DNA of 48,519 bases, taken from Haemophilus sp. CCUG 60358. GTDB lineage: Bacteria > Pseudomonadota > Gammaproteobacteria > Enterobacterales > Pasteurellaceae. The stretch's first letter is position 1, and each line of letters opens with the position of its first letter. The stretch is from NCBI RefSeq assembly GCF_001679485.1, contig NZ_LZOZ01000020.1:1-48519 (forward strand), in the 5' to 3' direction. Below the pieces are notes generated by a model that did no database searches, was not told the DNA's origin, and saw only the letters and a program-made list of their open reading frames with translations. Shown in pieces: positions 1-9,887 of the stretch. The position numbers and the translations under genes are program-made.

Positions 1-54
1 TTGTACGTTTTGACTTCAAACGTGCTTAATTTTTAGCTTGTGACTTGTGATAAG

Positions 55-90
55 AACACCAATAATGATGAGTTATTGGTGTTTTTTCTT
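55..90 (+). terminator. Intrinsic terminator of a gene left of the window
   Basis: An 11-bp perfect stem (55-65 with 73-83) and 7-nt loop are followed by a run of six T. It ends a transcript entering from the left edge. An uptake signal core follows at 99-107, just before truA. Confidence 0.8.
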
Positions 91-139
91 TTCAGGCAAA
101 GTGCGGTCAAATTTGAAATCGTTTTAGGAGTATTTTCCA

Positions 140-934
140 ATGAAGATAGCCTTAGGCATTGAATATAATGGAAAACAGTATTGTGGCTGGCAGCGACAAG
201 AGAAAGTGCGTAGCGTACAAGAAGAATTAGAAAAAGCGTTATCTTTTGTGGCAAATGAAAAAATTGAAGTGTTTTGTGCGGGCAGAACAGACTCTGGAGT
301 GCATGGCACAGGACAAGTCGTGCATTTTGAAACCACAGCAGTTCGTCCTGAAAAAGCTTGGGCATTTGGTACCAATGCGAATTTGCCTGATGATATTTCT
401 GTGAGTTGGGCAAAGGTGGTAAATGATGAATTTCATGCCCGTTTTTCGGCAACAGCGCGTCGCTATCGTTATATTTTGTATTGTAATAAATTGCGTTCAG
501 CCATTTTGCCGGATGGAATTACCCATTGCCATTTAGATTTGGACGAAAAGAAAATGCACCAAGCGGGGCAGTTTTTATTAGGCGAAAATGATTTTTCCTC
601 TTTCCGTGCGGCACAATGTCAATCAAATACCCCTTGGCGAAATGTGCATCATTTAAATGTGGTGCGAAAAGGGCAGTACATTATTGTTGATATTCAAGCC
701 AATGCTTTTGTGCATCATATGGTACGCAACATTGTGGGAAGCTTGATTGAAGTCGGTGCCGGTAATCAACCTGTTGAGTGGATGAAATGGTTGTTAGAGC
801 AAAAAGATCGTAAATTAGCCGCTCCAACAGCGAAACCCGAAGGCTTATATTTAGTGAATGTCATTTACCCTGAAAAATTTGCAATTCCACAGAAAAATTT
901 AGGGCCATTGTTTTTAGAAGATAATCTCATCTGA
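140..934 (+). CDS. truA: tRNA pseudouridine(38-40) synthase TruA
   Basis: TruA isomerises uridines at positions 38-40 of the tRNA anticodon arm to pseudouridine in the cytoplasm. The 264-residue protein has the family start ([18 protein letters not shown]) and the catalytic motif [15 protein letters not shown], where Asp51 is the expected nucleophile. The region around residues 185-200 ([13 protein letters not shown]) is also typical of TruA. Length matches the family. GGAG at 126-129 is a good ribosome binding site for the ATG at 140. It stands alone between the incoming terminator and accD, 65 nt downstream. The identification is safe. Confidence 0.97.
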   Translation: MKIALGIEYNGKQYCGWQRQEKVRSVQEELEKALSFVANEKIEVFCAGRTDSGVHGTGQVVHFETTAVRPEKAWAFGTNANLPDDISVSWAKVVNDEFHARFSATARRYRYILYCNKLRSAILPDGITHCHLDLDEKKMHQAGQFLLGENDFSSFRAAQCQSNTPWRNVHHLNVVRKGQYIIVDIQANAFVHHMVRNIVGSLIEVGAGNQPVEWMKWLLEQKDRKLAAPTAKPEGLYLVNVIYPEKFAIPQKNLGPLFLEDNLI

Positions 935-999
935 CTAGCAAATTTCGCTAAATTATGATTAAATACGCAAACTTTTCTAGTTAATAAAAAAGGTAAAAA

Positions 1000-1890
1000 A
1001 TGAGCTGGATTGATAGAATTTTTAGCAAAGGAACCTCTTCCTCTGCATCACGTAAAGCCAACGTACCAGAAGGGGTTTGGACAAAATGTACCTCTTGTGA
1101 ACAAGTTCTTTACGGTGAAGAAGTAAAACGTAATTTATATGTTTGTCCAAAATGCGGTCATCATATGCGCATTGATGCTCGTGAGCGCCTTTTAGCCTTA
1201 TTAGATGAAGGTTCAAGCCAAGAATTGTCAGCTGATTTAGAACCAAAAGATATTCTTAAATTTAAAGATTTAAAAAAATATAAAGATCGTATTACTGCTG
1301 CACAAAAAGAAACCGGTGAAAAAGATGCATTAATCACAATGACGGGTACACTTTACAACATGCCTGTAGTTGTTGCCGCATCTAACTTCAGTTTCATGGG
1401 CGGTTCAATGGGTTCTGTTGTGGGTGCAAAATTTGTGAAAGCGGCAGAAAAAGCAATGGAATTAAATTGTCCGTTCGTTTGTTTCTCTGCAAGTGGTGGT
1501 GCGCGTATGCAAGAAGCACTTTTCTCCTTAATGCAAATGGCAAAAACCAGTGCTGTCTTAGCAAAAATGCGTGAAAAAGGTGTGCCGTTTATTTCTGTAT
1601 TAACGGATCCAACATTAGGTGGGGTGTCTGCAAGTTTTGCGATGTTAGGTGATGTGAACATCGCTGAGCCAAAAGCATTAATTGGTTTTGCAGGCCCACG
1701 TGTTATCGAACAAACTGTACGTGAAAAATTACCAGAAGGCTTCCAACGTAGTGAATTCTTACTTGAGAAAGGGGCGATTGATATGATCGTGAAACGTTCA
1801 GAAATGCGTTCAACCCTTGGAAACCTTTTAAGCAAACTCACCAATCAACCTTCACCTTTTGTTGAAGTAGAAGTTGTTGAACATGAGTAA
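1000..1890 (+). CDS. accD: Acetyl-CoA carboxylase carboxyltransferase subunit beta
   Basis: AccD is the beta half of the carboxyltransferase that moves carboxyl from biotin on AccB to acetyl-CoA, making malonyl-CoA, the first committed step of fatty acid synthesis. The N-terminal four-cysteine zinc ribbon is visible (Cys30, Cys33, Cys49, Cys52; CX2C-X15-CX2C). The crotonase-like core follows with [12 protein letters not shown] and [10 protein letters not shown]. At 296 residues it has the normal length. The start of folC overlaps its last codons, so the two are translationally coupled, the order known from E. coli. Confidence 0.98.
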   Translation: MSWIDRIFSKGTSSSASRKANVPEGVWTKCTSCEQVLYGEEVKRNLYVCPKCGHHMRIDARERLLALLDEGSSQELSADLEPKDILKFKDLKKYKDRITAAQKETGEKDALITMTGTLYNMPVVVAASNFSFMGGSMGSVVGAKFVKAAEKAMELNCPFVCFSASGGARMQEALFSLMQMAKTSAVLAKMREKGVPFISVLTDPTLGGVSASFAMLGDVNIAEPKALIGFAGPRVIEQTVREKLPEGFQRSEFLLEKGAIDMIVKRSEMRSTLGNLLSKLTNQPSPFVEVEVVEHE

Positions 1891-3199
1891 TGCAATGAAT
1901 TTAAAAGCCACTTCGCCACTCGCTGAGTGGCTTTCTTATTTGGAAAACAGTCACTTTAAAGCTATTGATTTAGGGCTAGATCGTATTAAATCCGTGGCAG
2001 AAGAATTAGATCTTTTGAATCCCGCACCTTATGTGATCACGGTGGGGGGCACAAATGGCAAAGGCACGACTTGTCGTTTGCTTGAAACTATTTTGTTAAA
2101 TCACGGTTTGCGTGTGGGTGTGTATTCCTCACCTCATTTATTGCGTTATAACGAACGTGTTCGTATTCAAAATCAAGACTTGCCAGATGAAATGCATACC
2201 GTTTCTTTTGATTTCATCGAAAAGCATAAAACGCAGTCCCTCACTTATTTTGAATTTAGTACCTTATCAGCTTTGCATTTATTCAAACAAGCAAAACTTG
2301 ATGTGGTGATTTTAGAAGTAGGGCTTGGTGGGCGTTTGGATGCAACGAATATTGTCGATAATGATCTGGCGGTTATCACCAGTATTGATATTGATCATAC
2401 GGATTTTCTGGGTTCAACTCGCGAAGAAATTAGCTTTGAGAAAGCGGGGATTTTCCGTGCGAATAAACCGGTTGTAATTGGCGAACCAAATGTTCCGCAA
2501 CCTATGTTAGAACAAGCGGAGAAATTACATTGCCACGTTTCACGCCGAGATGTCACTTGGTCGTTTAAAGCTAATGAACAAACTTGGATGTGGCAGAGTA
2601 ATAAAGTGCGGTTAGAAAATCTGCCGTTTTGCCAAATTCCATTAGCTAATGCGGCAACCGCTTTGGCTGCTATTGAACAGCTGCCTTTTGATATTTCTGT
2701 TGAGACCATCAAACGTTCATTAATTGAAGTGGAATTGGTGGGTCGTTTCCAACAATTAAAAGGTAATCAATTAGAAAAGCTAGCAGGACGCTTGAATGTC
2801 TCCTATTTACAGTTGCCAAAAGTGATCATTGATGTTGGGCATAATCCTCATGCGGCAAAATATTTAGCTGAAAAATTGACCGCACTTAAGACACAAATTT
2901 CAGGTTGCATCATTGCTGTTTGTGGTATGTTGAAAGATAAAGATGCCGAGTCGGTGTTTACCCAACTGATATCCGTTATTGATCAATGGCATTGTGTAAC
3001 ATTAGGCGGTTACCGTGGTCAATCAGGTGATGACTTAAATGCAAAATTAACATCAGTTTATTCATCAGCAAAAAGTGTTTCTGAAGATTCTGTTATTGAA
3101 GGGGTTCAAAGTGCGATTAAAAATGCAGATAAAAATGACATTGTGCTGGTATTTGGATCTTTCCACACCGTAGGGGAATTTTTAGAATATTTAGCTTAA
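1883..3199 (+). CDS. folC: Bifunctional folylpolyglutamate / dihydrofolate synthase FolC
   Basis: FolC adds glutamate to dihydropteroate (making dihydrofolate) and then extends the polyglutamate tail of folates, using ATP. The Mur-ligase P-loop GGTNGKGT lies at residues 55-62 and the N-terminus [17 protein letters not shown] stretch is typical. The start chosen is the ATG at 1883, overlapping the accD stop by 8 nt; a TTG at 1874 in the same frame would add three residues but has no support. The protein is 438 residues. An uptake signal core lies inside the gene at 2604-2612. A strong terminator follows at 3211-3235. Confidence 0.96.
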   Translation: MSNAMNLKATSPLAEWLSYLENSHFKAIDLGLDRIKSVAEELDLLNPAPYVITVGGTNGKGTTCRLLETILLNHGLRVGVYSSPHLLRYNERVRIQNQDLPDEMHTVSFDFIEKHKTQSLTYFEFSTLSALHLFKQAKLDVVILEVGLGGRLDATNIVDNDLAVITSIDIDHTDFLGSTREEISFEKAGIFRANKPVVIGEPNVPQPMLEQAEKLHCHVSRRDVTWSFKANEQTWMWQSNKVRLENLPFCQIPLANAATALAAIEQLPFDISVETIKRSLIEVELVGRFQQLKGNQLEKLAGRLNVSYLQLPKVIIDVGHNPHAAKYLAEKLTALKTQISGCIIAVCGMLKDKDAESVFTQLISVIDQWHCVTLGGYRGQSGDDLNAKLTSVYSSAKSVSEDSVIEGVQSAIKNADKNDIVLVFGSFHTVGEFLEYLA

Positions 3200-3210
3200 T
3201 GGATATAATA

Positions 3211-3240
3211 AAGGCTGGTTTTGACCAGCCTTTTGTTTTT
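3211..3240 (+). terminator. Intrinsic terminator after folC
   Basis: A 9-bp stem (3211-3219 with 3224-3232), TTTG-like loop and T-rich tail. It separates folC from the convergent epimerase gene whose stop codon lies in the T-rich tail. Confidence 0.85.
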
Positions 3241-4123
3241 AAAGTATTTTGTGAAAGTAATCACTTAATTCTGAGTATTGGAATGTAAATCCGCAATCTA
3301 ACAAATGTTTTGGATAGGCATTTTGGCTATCTAAAAGAATGCAAGCACGCTCACCTAGAATAGTAGTTAATAAAAATTGAGGTACTTGAGCAAAACAAGG
3401 TCGATGTAATGCTTGACCTAATAATTGGTTAAAGGTCTTATTTTTAACTGGATGTGGTGCAGTAAAATTAAATGCCCCTTCGCAAGCGTTATGATCAAGT
3501 AAAAAGAGCAGGCCTTTTACCATATCCTCTAACGCTATCCAGCTCCAATATTGCTCACCATTCCCTAATTTTCCGCCTAGTCCAAAGCGATAGAGCGGTA
3601 GAATTTTAGCAAAAGCCCCACCTTTTGGAGAAAGCACTAATCCGGTTCTCACTAAACAGACTCTTGCATTGGCTTGTTGTGCTGCATTTTCCCAATCAAT
3701 ACAAAGCTGTGCGGTAAATTGAGTACTTGGATTTGTGTGTTCAGTGATCTGCTCGTCACCACAGTTTCCATAAATACCGGTTGCAGAACCTGAAATCAAG
3801 ACTGGGGGATGTTCACTTTGGTTAATAAATTGAACAATCTGCTGTGTTAAATCAATGCGGCTATGACGCAGTTTTTCTTTTTGTTGAACTGTCCATTTTT
3901 TATCGAAGATTGGCTCACCGGCAAGATTAATAACTGCATCAAAGGTATTCAAGTCTTTGAGTGCTGAAAGTGCGGTCAAAAATTGCGGTGTTTTTTCAGG
4001 AAAAGCGGCTTGAGCTTTTTCAATAGAGCGAGTTAATACTGTAACACTATCGCCACGAGACAGTAGTGCCGTAACTAAGGCTTTTCCAACAAATCCAGTT
4101 CCACCGGTTACTAAGATATTCAT
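3239..4123 (-). CDS. yfcH: TIGR01777-type NAD(P)-binding epimerase (YfcH-like)
   Basis: An extended short-chain dehydrogenase of the YfcH/TIGR01777 family; the substrate is not known. The Rossmann motif [16 protein letters not shown] is at residues 1-16, and a C-terminal DUF1731-like tail is typical. At 294 residues it has the family length. Its ATG shares one base with the argR stop (TAATG), so it is probably co-transcribed with argR. An uptake signal core sits inside it at 3968-3976. The family assignment is firm; no function beyond that can be read from sequence. Confidence 0.88.
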   Translation of the reverse strand: MNILVTGGTGFVGKALVTALLSRGDSVTVLTRSIEKAQAAFPEKTPQFLTALSALKDLNTFDAVINLAGEPIFDKKWTVQQKEKLRHSRIDLTQQIVQFINQSEHPPVLISGSATGIYGNCGDEQITEHTNPSTQFTAQLCIDWENAAQQANARVCLVRTGLVLSPKGGAFAKILPLYRFGLGGKLGNGEQYWSWIALEDMVKGLLFLLDHNACEGAFNFTAPHPVKNKTFNQLLGQALHRPCFAQVPQFLLTTILGERACILLDSQNAYPKHLLDCGFTFQYSELSDYFHKIL

Positions 4124-4578
4124 TATAAGCTGCTTTCAAAGAGCGCTTGAATTTGTGCTAAAAGCGCTTTAATTGTTGTATTTTTGGTTGGAGTTACAAA
4201 AATAGTGTCATCTCCCGCAATCGTACCCAAAATGCCTTCAGGTTTACCAATGGAGTCCAATAAACGGGCAATTAACTGTGCCGCACCGGGAGAGGTTTTA
4301 ATGACGATAACGAAATCATTGTGATCAATATCCAAAACCAGATTTTTTAATGGGCTGCTAGTAGCGGGGACGCTTAATTCACTTGGTAAGCAATACACCA
4401 TTTCCATTTTCGTATTTCTTGCACGAACTGCACCAAATTTACTTAGCATGCGTGAAACTTTAGATTGATTAATGGTTTGGAATCCTTGATTCTTTAAGGC
4501 TTCAACAATTTCACTTTGAGAAGCAAATCGTTCTTGATTGAGCAGCTCTTTAAATGCTTTAGTTAATTGATCTGACAT
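4123..4578 (-). CDS. argR: Arginine repressor ArgR
   Basis: ArgR is the hexameric arginine-responsive repressor of arginine biosynthesis and a cofactor for XerCD recombination in relatives. The winged-helix part carries [20 protein letters not shown] and the C-terminal arginine-binding domain carries [14 protein letters not shown] and [11 protein letters not shown], both near identical to E. coli ArgR as I remember it. I choose the ATG at 4578 (151 residues) because GAGA lies about 8 nt upstream; an upstream ATG at 4617 would add 13 unconserved residues and begins inside an ARG box. It overlaps the epimerase gene by one base and diverges from mdh, as in E. coli. Confidence 0.96.
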   Translation of the reverse strand: MSDQLTKAFKELLNQERFASQSEIVEALKNQGFQTINQSKVSRMLSKFGAVRARNTKMEMVYCLPSELSVPATSSPLKNLVLDIDHNDFVIVIKTSPGAAQLIARLLDSIGKPEGILGTIAGDDTIFVTPTKNTTIKALLAQIQALFESSL

Positions 4579-4610
4579 AGATATTCTCATATAGGGGAAT
4601 TTGCATAAGA

Positions 4611-4628
4611 ATTGCATAAAAATTCATT
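4611..4628. promoter_or_regulatory. Candidate ARG box (ArgR operator)
   Basis: TGCAT-AAAA-ATTCA at 4613-4626 fits the ArgR half-site pattern TGMAT-N4-ATKCA with no mismatch. A weaker overlapping partner (TTGCATAAGAATTGCAT) lies just beside it at 4601-4617. The site lies 35-50 nt before the argR start, where autorepression would be expected. Confidence 0.65.
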
Positions 4629-4721
4629 TTAGGCAATTAAAATAAACCTGTCATTTGAAAAGTTTGAACTAGATCTCATAATTGAATTTCTCTGTTTGTA
4701 ATTTATTAATGAAAACCTTAA

Positions 4722-4741
4722 AATCCTACCTAGTTAGGATT
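4722..4741. promoter_or_regulatory. Short dyad upstream of mdh
   Basis: AATCCTA (4722-4728) and TAGGATT (4735-4741) form a perfect 7-bp inverted repeat ending 23 nt before the mdh ATG. No T-run follows, so it is not a terminator. It could be an operator or a 5' UTR hairpin in the mdh mRNA. Confidence 0.35.
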
Positions 4742-4764
4742 AATTAATACATGAGGAGTATTTT

Positions 4765-5700
4765 ATGAAAGTTGCAGTATTAGGCGCAGCAGGCGGTATT
4801 GGTCAAGCATTAGCCTTATTACTTAAATTACAATTACCCGCTGAAAGTGAATTAGCACTGTATGATATTGCACCAGTGACACCAGGTGTGGCCAAAGATG
4901 TGAGTCATATTCCGACAGCGGTTAAAGTAGAAGGTTTTGCAGGAGAAGATCCAACGCCTGCACTTAAAGGTGCTGATGTCGTTTTAATTTCTGCAGGGGT
5001 AGCTCGTAAACCGGGCATGGATCGTTCAGATCTTTTCAATATCAATGCAGGTATCGTGCGTAACTTAATTGAACATGTTGCAAAAACTTGTCCAAAAGCT
5101 TGTGTAGGTATTATCACCAACCCTGTGAACACGACTGTTGCGATTGCTGCAGAAGTATTGAAAAAAGCGGGTGTTTACGACAAACGTAAATTATTCGGTG
5201 TCACCACTTTAGACGTGTTACGTTCTGAAACATTTGTATCTGAATTAAAAGGCTTAAATGTTTCTCGTACAAGCGTACCAGTTATTGGGGGACACTCAGG
5301 TGTGACGATTCTTCCATTACTTTCACAAGTTCAATACGCTGAGTGGAAAGAAGAGGAAATTGCACCATTAACTAAACGTATCCAAAATGCAGGTACTGAA
5401 GTGGTTGAAGCAAAAGCAGGTGGCGGTTCTGCAACACTTTCTATGGCTCAAGCGGCAGCACGTTTTGCGCGTTCATTAGTGAAAGGCTTAAGCGGCGAAA
5501 CTGTGGTTGAATGTACTTATGTTGAAGGTGACGGTAAATATGCACGTTTCTTTGCTCAACCTGTACGTTTAGGTAAAGAAGGGGTAGAAGAAATTTTACC
5601 AATCGGTACCTTAAGCAAATTTGAACAAGAAGCTTTAGAAGCAATGTTACCAACATTGCGTGCGGATATTGAATTAGGCGAAAAATTTATTAACGGCTAA
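4765..5700 (+). CDS. mdh: Malate dehydrogenase
   Basis: Mdh interconverts malate and oxaloacetate with NAD in the citric acid cycle. The NAD motif GAAGGIGQA is at residues 7-15. The catalytic and substrate residues of the family are all visible: Arg81, Arg87, Asp150, Arg153 and His177 in IGGHSGVT. At 311 residues the length equals that of the enterobacterial enzyme. GAGGAG is placed 8-9 nt upstream of the ATG. A terminator follows directly. The divergent argR neighbour matches E. coli. Confidence 0.98.
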   Translation: MKVAVLGAAGGIGQALALLLKLQLPAESELALYDIAPVTPGVAKDVSHIPTAVKVEGFAGEDPTPALKGADVVLISAGVARKPGMDRSDLFNINAGIVRNLIEHVAKTCPKACVGIITNPVNTTVAIAAEVLKKAGVYDKRKLFGVTTLDVLRSETFVSELKGLNVSRTSVPVIGGHSGVTILPLLSQVQYAEWKEEEIAPLTKRIQNAGTEVVEAKAGGGSATLSMAQAAARFARSLVKGLSGETVVECTYVEGDGKYARFFAQPVRLGKEGVEEILPIGTLSKFEQEALEAMLPTLRADIELGEKFING

Positions 5701-5720
5701 TTTAATTCTATTTCTGGAGA

Positions 5721-5748
5721 AGAGGAGTAGTCAGCTCCTCTTTTTTTA
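5721..5748 (+). terminator. Intrinsic terminator of mdh
   Basis: Stem AGAGGAG (5721-5727) with CTCCTCT (5735-5741), 7-nt loop, then T-run to 5747. Confidence 0.85.
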
Positions 5749-5785
5749 TACGAAAACGATTAAACATAAAAAAGTGAAGAAAAAT

Positions 5786-5801
5786 CGTGATTTAGCTCAC
5801 A
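5786..5801 (+). promoter_or_regulatory. Candidate CRP site
   Basis: CGTGA-TTTAGC-TCACA matches the CRP consensus TGTGA-N6-TCACA with one mismatch. Its centre (5793.5) is about 60 bp before the predicted start of the small RNA at about 5854, which is the classic class I activator position. Confidence 0.5.
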
Positions 5802-5808
5802 AATTTGA

Positions 5809-5847
5809 ACATTGCTATTTGCAATGTAAAGGACTTTGCCGTATTCT
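5809..5847 (+). promoter_or_regulatory. Candidate promoter with overlapping operator-like dyad
   Basis: TTGCAA (5819-5824), 17 nt and TATTCT (5842-5847) form a plausible sigma-70 promoter. The -35 box is embedded in the inverted repeat ACATTGC-TATTT-GCAATGT (5809-5827), which looks like a binding site for a second, unidentified regulator. Confidence 0.45.
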
Positions 5848-5853
5848 TAAATC

Positions 5854-5932
5854 ACTAAAAATAAGTGCTATTTTTAAATAGCCGACATCTATTTTGCTTT
5901 CCGAGTAGTGCCCCAGTGGGGCACTTTTTTTT
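5854..5932 (+). ncRNA. Candidate small regulatory RNA between mdh and prs
   Basis: About 79 nt bounded by the promoter above and by a strong intrinsic terminator: AGTGCCCC (5907-5914) pairs with GGGGCACT (5918-5925) and is followed by eight T. No reading frame of note exists here, and mdh already has its own terminator 160 nt earlier. A second hairpin (AAAAATA/TATTTTT around 5858-5876) lies in the 5' half. I do not recognise a named RNA. The Fur-regulated HrrF of H. influenzae is one known small RNA of this family of bacteria, but I cannot match it from memory. Confidence 0.5.
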
Positions 5933-5954
5933 GCCTTATTTTTAGTCGCAGCAT

Positions 5955-5999
5955 AAAAAGTGCGGTCAAAAAACACTGGATTTTCTGACCGCACTTTTA
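5955..5999 (-). terminator. Uptake-signal dyad terminator after prs
   Basis: Two oppositely oriented uptake signals (5958-5966 and 5988-5996) extend to a 13-bp perfect stem (5956-5968 with 5986-5998). The minus strand continues into five T, so it should end the prs transcript. Confidence 0.75.
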
Positions 6000-6021
6000 A
6001 AATGAATGCTAAGCGAAAGAA

Positions 6022-6969
6022 TTATTCAAACATTGCTGAAATAGATTCTTCATTACTGATACGACGAATTGCTTCAGCAAGCATAGCTGAAAGGGTAAGC
6101 ACGCGTACTTTACCAAGCGCTTTCATTTCAGGTGAAAGTGGAACAGTATCAGTCACCACGATTTCATCAATCGCATCGCTCGCTAAATGTTGTGCGGCTG
6201 CACCAGAGAATACGGCGTGAGTTGCGTAAGCAAATACGCGTTTTGCACCGCGTTCTTTTAATGCTTCAGCTGCTTTACATAATGTACCACCTGTATCAAT
6301 CATATCATCTACAAGGATACAATCACGATCTGCGACATCCCCGATAATATGCATAACTTGTGATACGTTTGCGCGTGGACGACGTTTGTCGATAATTGCC
6401 ATTTCGGTATCGTTTAATAATTTCGCTACCGCGCGAGCACGTACCACACCGCCGATATCAGGAGAAACAACGATAGGATTGACAAGATCGGTTTTCTTCA
6501 AGATATCATCAAGTAAAACTGGTGAACCGAATACGTTATCAACTGGTACATCAAAGAAACCTTGGATTTGCTCTGCGTGTAAGTCACAAGTTAATACTCG
6601 GTCAATCCCTACTGTTGAAAGTAAATCTGCTACTACTTTTGCAGTGATTGGAACACGAGCAGAACGCACACGACGATCTTGACGAGCATAACCAAAATAA
6701 GGAACAACGGCAGTAATACGGCCGGCAGATGCACGACGTAAAGCATCAACCATTACAATCAATTCCATCAGGTTGTCATTCGTTGGCGCACAAGTGGATT
6801 GAATAATAAACACGTCTGCACCACGCACATTTTCATTAATTTGCACTTGGATTTCACCATCGCTAAAGCGTCCAACTGTGGCATCGCCTAATGAAATGTA
6901 AAGACGTTCAGAAATCTTTTTCGCTAGCTCAGGCGTAGCATTTCCAGCAAAGAGTTTAATGTCTGGCAT
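6022..6969 (-). CDS. prs: Ribose-phosphate pyrophosphokinase (PRPP synthetase)
   Basis: Prs makes PRPP from ribose 5-phosphate and ATP for nucleotide, histidine, tryptophan and NAD synthesis. Signature parts are the ATP/metal motif [12 protein letters not shown] at 128-139 and the PRPP loop [13 protein letters not shown] at 218-230. At 315 residues it has the standard bacterial length. It starts one base after the ispE stop, with GAGG inside the end of ispE, so it is the last gene of a lolB-ispE-prs operon, the same order as in E. coli. Confidence 0.98.
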   Translation of the reverse strand: MPDIKLFAGNATPELAKKISERLYISLGDATVGRFSDGEIQVQINENVRGADVFIIQSTCAPTNDNLMELIVMVDALRRASAGRITAVVPYFGYARQDRRVRSARVPITAKVVADLLSTVGIDRVLTCDLHAEQIQGFFDVPVDNVFGSPVLLDDILKKTDLVNPIVVSPDIGGVVRARAVAKLLNDTEMAIIDKRRPRANVSQVMHIIGDVADRDCILVDDMIDTGGTLCKAAEALKERGAKRVFAYATHAVFSGAAAQHLASDAIDEIVVTDTVPLSPEMKALGKVRVLTLSAMLAEAIRRISNEESISAMFE

Positions 6970-6970
6970 T

Positions 6971-7894
6971 TTATATAACCTCAGGTTGAGTGTAGATAGA
7001 TTGGTTGGTCGAGAGTTGTTTCAACATCGCATGTAATGGTGAAACGTTTAATCCTTTAGCAACAAAGCCGAAAAATTCCTTCGGTTTTTGTTGGAAAACA
7101 GCTTGTGCTGGTTTTTCATCATCAAATTCAGCAAAAACACAAGCCCCGGTTCCGGTTAATCTGGCTGGTGCATATTGTAGCAACCATAGTAGGGCTTTTT
7201 CAACTTCAGGATATTGAGTTCGCACGACTTTTTCGCAATCGTTTGCAAACGGTTGATTCAAAAGTTCGGCAAGGGATCTTTTTTCTGTATTGCGTGGTAA
7301 ATCGGGAGCGCTAAAAACTACTGCAGTAGAAATCGCAGTTTCAGGTTTTAGTACCACATAATATTTTTCTTGTGGTTCGCAGTATTGAATTTTTTCACCC
7401 ACACCTTCTGCAAAAGCGGCTTGGCCATGAACAAAGATAGGCACATCAGCCCCAAGTTTTAGCCCAAGTTCGGCAAGTTCATCAATGGATAAATGGGTTT
7501 GCCATAAATAGTTTAAAGCAAGCAGAGTCGTTGCGGCATTGGATGAGCCACCGCCAATCCCACCGCCCATTGGAAGAATTTTATCTAAATGAATTGTTGC
7601 GCCGAGCGTACAGCCTGTTTTTTCTTGTAGGAGCGTGGCTGCACGATAGATTAAGTTTTGCTCTAGAGGTAAGCCTGGAATTTCTGGTGTAATATGGATT
7701 TGTTTATCTTGGCGAATATCAATGGTGAGCCAATCGCCGAAATCAAGAAATTGGAAAAGAGTTTGTAATTCGTGGTAACCGTTTGACAGTTTACCGTTTA
7801 TATAGAGAAATAAATTGAGTTTTGCGGGGCTTGGAAAGCGGTTAGGCTTTCCAAGAGAAGTTGAAAGTGCGGTCGAAAAGTGATGTGTTTTCAT
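6971..7894 (-). CDS. ispE: 4-diphosphocytidyl-2-C-methyl-D-erythritol kinase
   Basis: IspE phosphorylates CDP-methylerythritol in the non-mevalonate isoprenoid pathway. The GHMP-kinase ATP loop [14 protein letters not shown] is near residue 105, and the start region [14 protein letters not shown] is typical. I choose the ATG at 7894, which shares a base with the lolB stop and gives 307 residues; an in-frame ATG at 7906 would add four residues and overlap lolB by 13 nt. An uptake signal (7865-7873) is coded inside the N-terminus as part of FSTALS. It is coupled to lolB upstream and prs downstream. Confidence 0.95.
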   Translation of the reverse strand: MKTHHFSTALSTSLGKPNRFPSPAKLNLFLYINGKLSNGYHELQTLFQFLDFGDWLTIDIRQDKQIHITPEIPGLPLEQNLIYRAATLLQEKTGCTLGATIHLDKILPMGGGIGGGSSNAATTLLALNYLWQTHLSIDELAELGLKLGADVPIFVHGQAAFAEGVGEKIQYCEPQEKYYVVLKPETAISTAVVFSAPDLPRNTEKRSLAELLNQPFANDCEKVVRTQYPEVEKALLWLLQYAPARLTGTGACVFAEFDDEKPAQAVFQQKPKEFFGFVAKGLNVSPLHAMLKQLSTNQSIYTQPEVI

Positions 7895-8517
7895 TAGAAC
7901 GCCCATTCATCCACACGAATTTTTAGGGTTTGCGATGTGCTTTTGTTCTTTAACAGAATATTTTCAGGCATCGAATTATCGGCATGATAACTTAAGTAAT
8001 CGGCTGTCCACATCGAGCCATCAAGTGGGTAGCTAAATTCGGATAAAAGATGATTCGTTCCAACTTGGTAATCTGCGTTATCTGCTGGCTGACCTTTTAA
8101 CCAATAAGATAAGTGCTCTAATGGCACATCCATTCCGATGATTTCGCGTAATAATAATTTGGCATTTTTATCAGATTGTTGATTGCCTTTATTATCTGAA
8201 ATTGTCATGCCATTAGGATGCATTTCCATAGTTAGCGTCGTTTTGCTAATCAGAGAATAAAGTTTTAACTTATAGGCTTTCGGGTTTTGATATTGCCATT
8301 CAAAGCGACTAGAAAAACGCTCTTGTGGACTGATGTAACCAATTTGTCCTTTTGTACTATAAGATTGAATTTGTTTGATTTTTTTGAGGTGCTGTTGCCA
8401 CGTAATATCGTTCTTATCGATATGTTGAACATCTGTTGGGCGTTCTGCATCAAGGGTACAAGCAGACAAGATCACACTTGCAAATACAGGTGCGAGAAGA
8501 GATTTTAATAATTTCAT
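7894..8517 (-). CDS. lolB: Outer membrane lipoprotein receptor LolB
   Basis: LolB accepts lipoproteins from LolA and places them in the outer membrane. The 207-residue protein has a lipoprotein signal peptide with lipobox LSAC and Cys20 as the acylation site. The body carries LolB-type stretches ([20 protein letters not shown]). The partner lolA is also in this window at 18507. It starts a tightly packed lolB-ispE-prs operon. No clear promoter was picked out in the 64-nt gap after cca. Confidence 0.93.
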   Translation of the reverse strand: MKLLKSLLAPVFASVILSACTLDAERPTDVQHIDKNDITWQQHLKKIKQIQSYSTKGQIGYISPQERFSSRFEWQYQNPKAYKLKLYSLISKTTLTMEMHPNGMTISDNKGNQQSDKNAKLLLREIIGMDVPLEHLSYWLKGQPADNADYQVGTNHLLSEFSYPLDGSMWTADYLSYHADNSMPENILLKNKSTSQTLKIRVDEWAF

Positions 8518-8581
8518 AACAAAATATTTACTAAAAAATTGCGCATATTGTAAGGGTTAGTTTACTTTTAGTAAAGCTCGA

Positions 8582-9826
8582 TTAAGCATTTAAGCGAGTT
8601 TTCTCGGCTTTCACTGCGGCAATTCTTCGACATGTTAATTCATCTCGAATACCTTGCTTTTCAAAACCATCGGAAATCACTTGTTGCACATCAACGGCTA
8701 GAGCAGCTTGATAAAGTGTTTTGAGGTAATCAATTTGCGGATATTCTTTATGTTCAAAGCCAGTTCGTCCGCGAGTATCAGATAAACATACCAATAAAAA
8801 TTCCTCAAATCTCTGAGGTTTGCGCCAAACATCAAAAGTATTAAAGAGTTTCACTACCGTTTCTGGGCGAAGTTCTAATGCTTTGTGTGCATGCGTGTGA
8901 TATTCGCAAGTTAATTCAGCTAATTCTTGAAGATAATTAGGCACTCTAAGGCGTTTGCATAATGAGCGAGTCGGTTTAATCCCCGCTTTTTCATGTCCAT
9001 GATGACTAGGCCATATTTCTTTTGGGGTAAGGGCTTTTCCAAGATCATGACAAATCGCAGCAAAACGGACCGCACTTTTATTCAAATTGCTATTTTCTGT
9101 AAGCTTAACGGCTTGTTGCAATACGAGCATGGTATGAACAAAGCTATCAATTTCAGGATGATATTTGGCTGGGTTCGGTACACCATCTAAGGCCGCAATT
9201 TCAGGGAAGAGCACTTTGAGCGCGCCAACTTGATGCAGCGTTTCAAAATAAATTTCAGGATGCGGTTCGTTTAATGCTTTTTCCGTTTCCATCCAAACAC
9301 GCTCAGCCGTTAGGTGGGCAAGTTCGCCTTGTTCAGTAAGTTCAGCCATTAATTTAAGGGTTTCTTCGGCAATTGAGAAACCTAAATGATGAAAGCGAGC
9401 AGCAAAGCGCGCAACACGTAATACACGAAGTGGATCTTCAGCAAAAGCGGGGGAAATATGGCGTAAAATACGTTGATGAATATCCTCTACACCATGATAA
9501 GGATCGTGCAGCTTGCCATCTTTGTCTTGGGCAATGGCATTAATAGTGAGATCTCGACGAATTAAATCCTGTTCAAGCGTAATATCATCTGAAAAATCAC
9601 AAATAAATCCGGTGTAGCCTTTGCCTGATTTTCGTTCTGTACGGGCAAGTGCGTATTCTTCATGGCTTTCAGGATTGAGAAAAACAGGGAAGTCTTTTCC
9701 AACTTGTTGGTAACCTTGAGCCAGCAACATTTCTGGTGTGGCACCCACGACGACCCAGTCACGATCTTTAATCGGTAAACCTAAAAGTTGATCACGTACA
9801 GCACCGCCGACAAGATAAATTTCCAT
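8582..9826 (-). CDS. cca: CCA-adding tRNA nucleotidyltransferase with HD domain
   Basis: Cca adds or repairs the 3' CCA of tRNAs without a template. The nucleotidyltransferase motif [12 protein letters not shown] starts at residue 7 and the metal-binding pair is Asp21/Asp23 (KDRDW). An HD domain (CHDLGKAL, His260-Asp261) gives the phosphodiesterase/phosphatase activities of the gamma-proteobacterial enzyme. At 414 residues it is full length. GGGAGAGC precedes the ATG. It follows the YgiM-like gene, the same pairing as in E. coli. An uptake signal sits at 9069-9077. Confidence 0.96.
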   Translation of the reverse strand: MEIYLVGGAVRDQLLGLPIKDRDWVVVGATPEMLLAQGYQQVGKDFPVFLNPESHEEYALARTERKSGKGYTGFICDFSDDITLEQDLIRRDLTINAIAQDKDGKLHDPYHGVEDIHQRILRHISPAFAEDPLRVLRVARFAARFHHLGFSIAEETLKLMAELTEQGELAHLTAERVWMETEKALNEPHPEIYFETLHQVGALKVLFPEIAALDGVPNPAKYHPEIDSFVHTMLVLQQAVKLTENSNLNKSAVRFAAICHDLGKALTPKEIWPSHHGHEKAGIKPTRSLCKRLRVPNYLQELAELTCEYHTHAHKALELRPETVVKLFNTFDVWRKPQRFEEFLLVCLSDTRGRTGFEHKEYPQIDYLKTLYQAALAVDVQQVISDGFEKQGIRDELTCRRIAAVKAEKTRLNA

Positions 9827-9850
9827 TTTGCTCTCCCGTCAAAATATAAA

Positions 9851-9874
9851 GAAAAGGTAGGCAAAAGCCTACCT
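9851..9874 (-). terminator. Intrinsic terminator between ygiM-like gene and cca
   Basis: Perfect 8-bp stem (9855-9862 with 9867-9874) and 4-nt loop. The minus strand continues TTTTCTTT. It would end the YgiM-like transcript just before cca. Confidence 0.7.
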
Positions 9875-9887
9875 CAACGATGAATCA

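Noticed and set aside
5809..5827. Fur box for ACATTGC-TATTT-GCAATGT
   Set aside because: The dyad does not fit the GATAAT-type Fur pattern well enough; it is kept only as an unassigned operator-like dyad.
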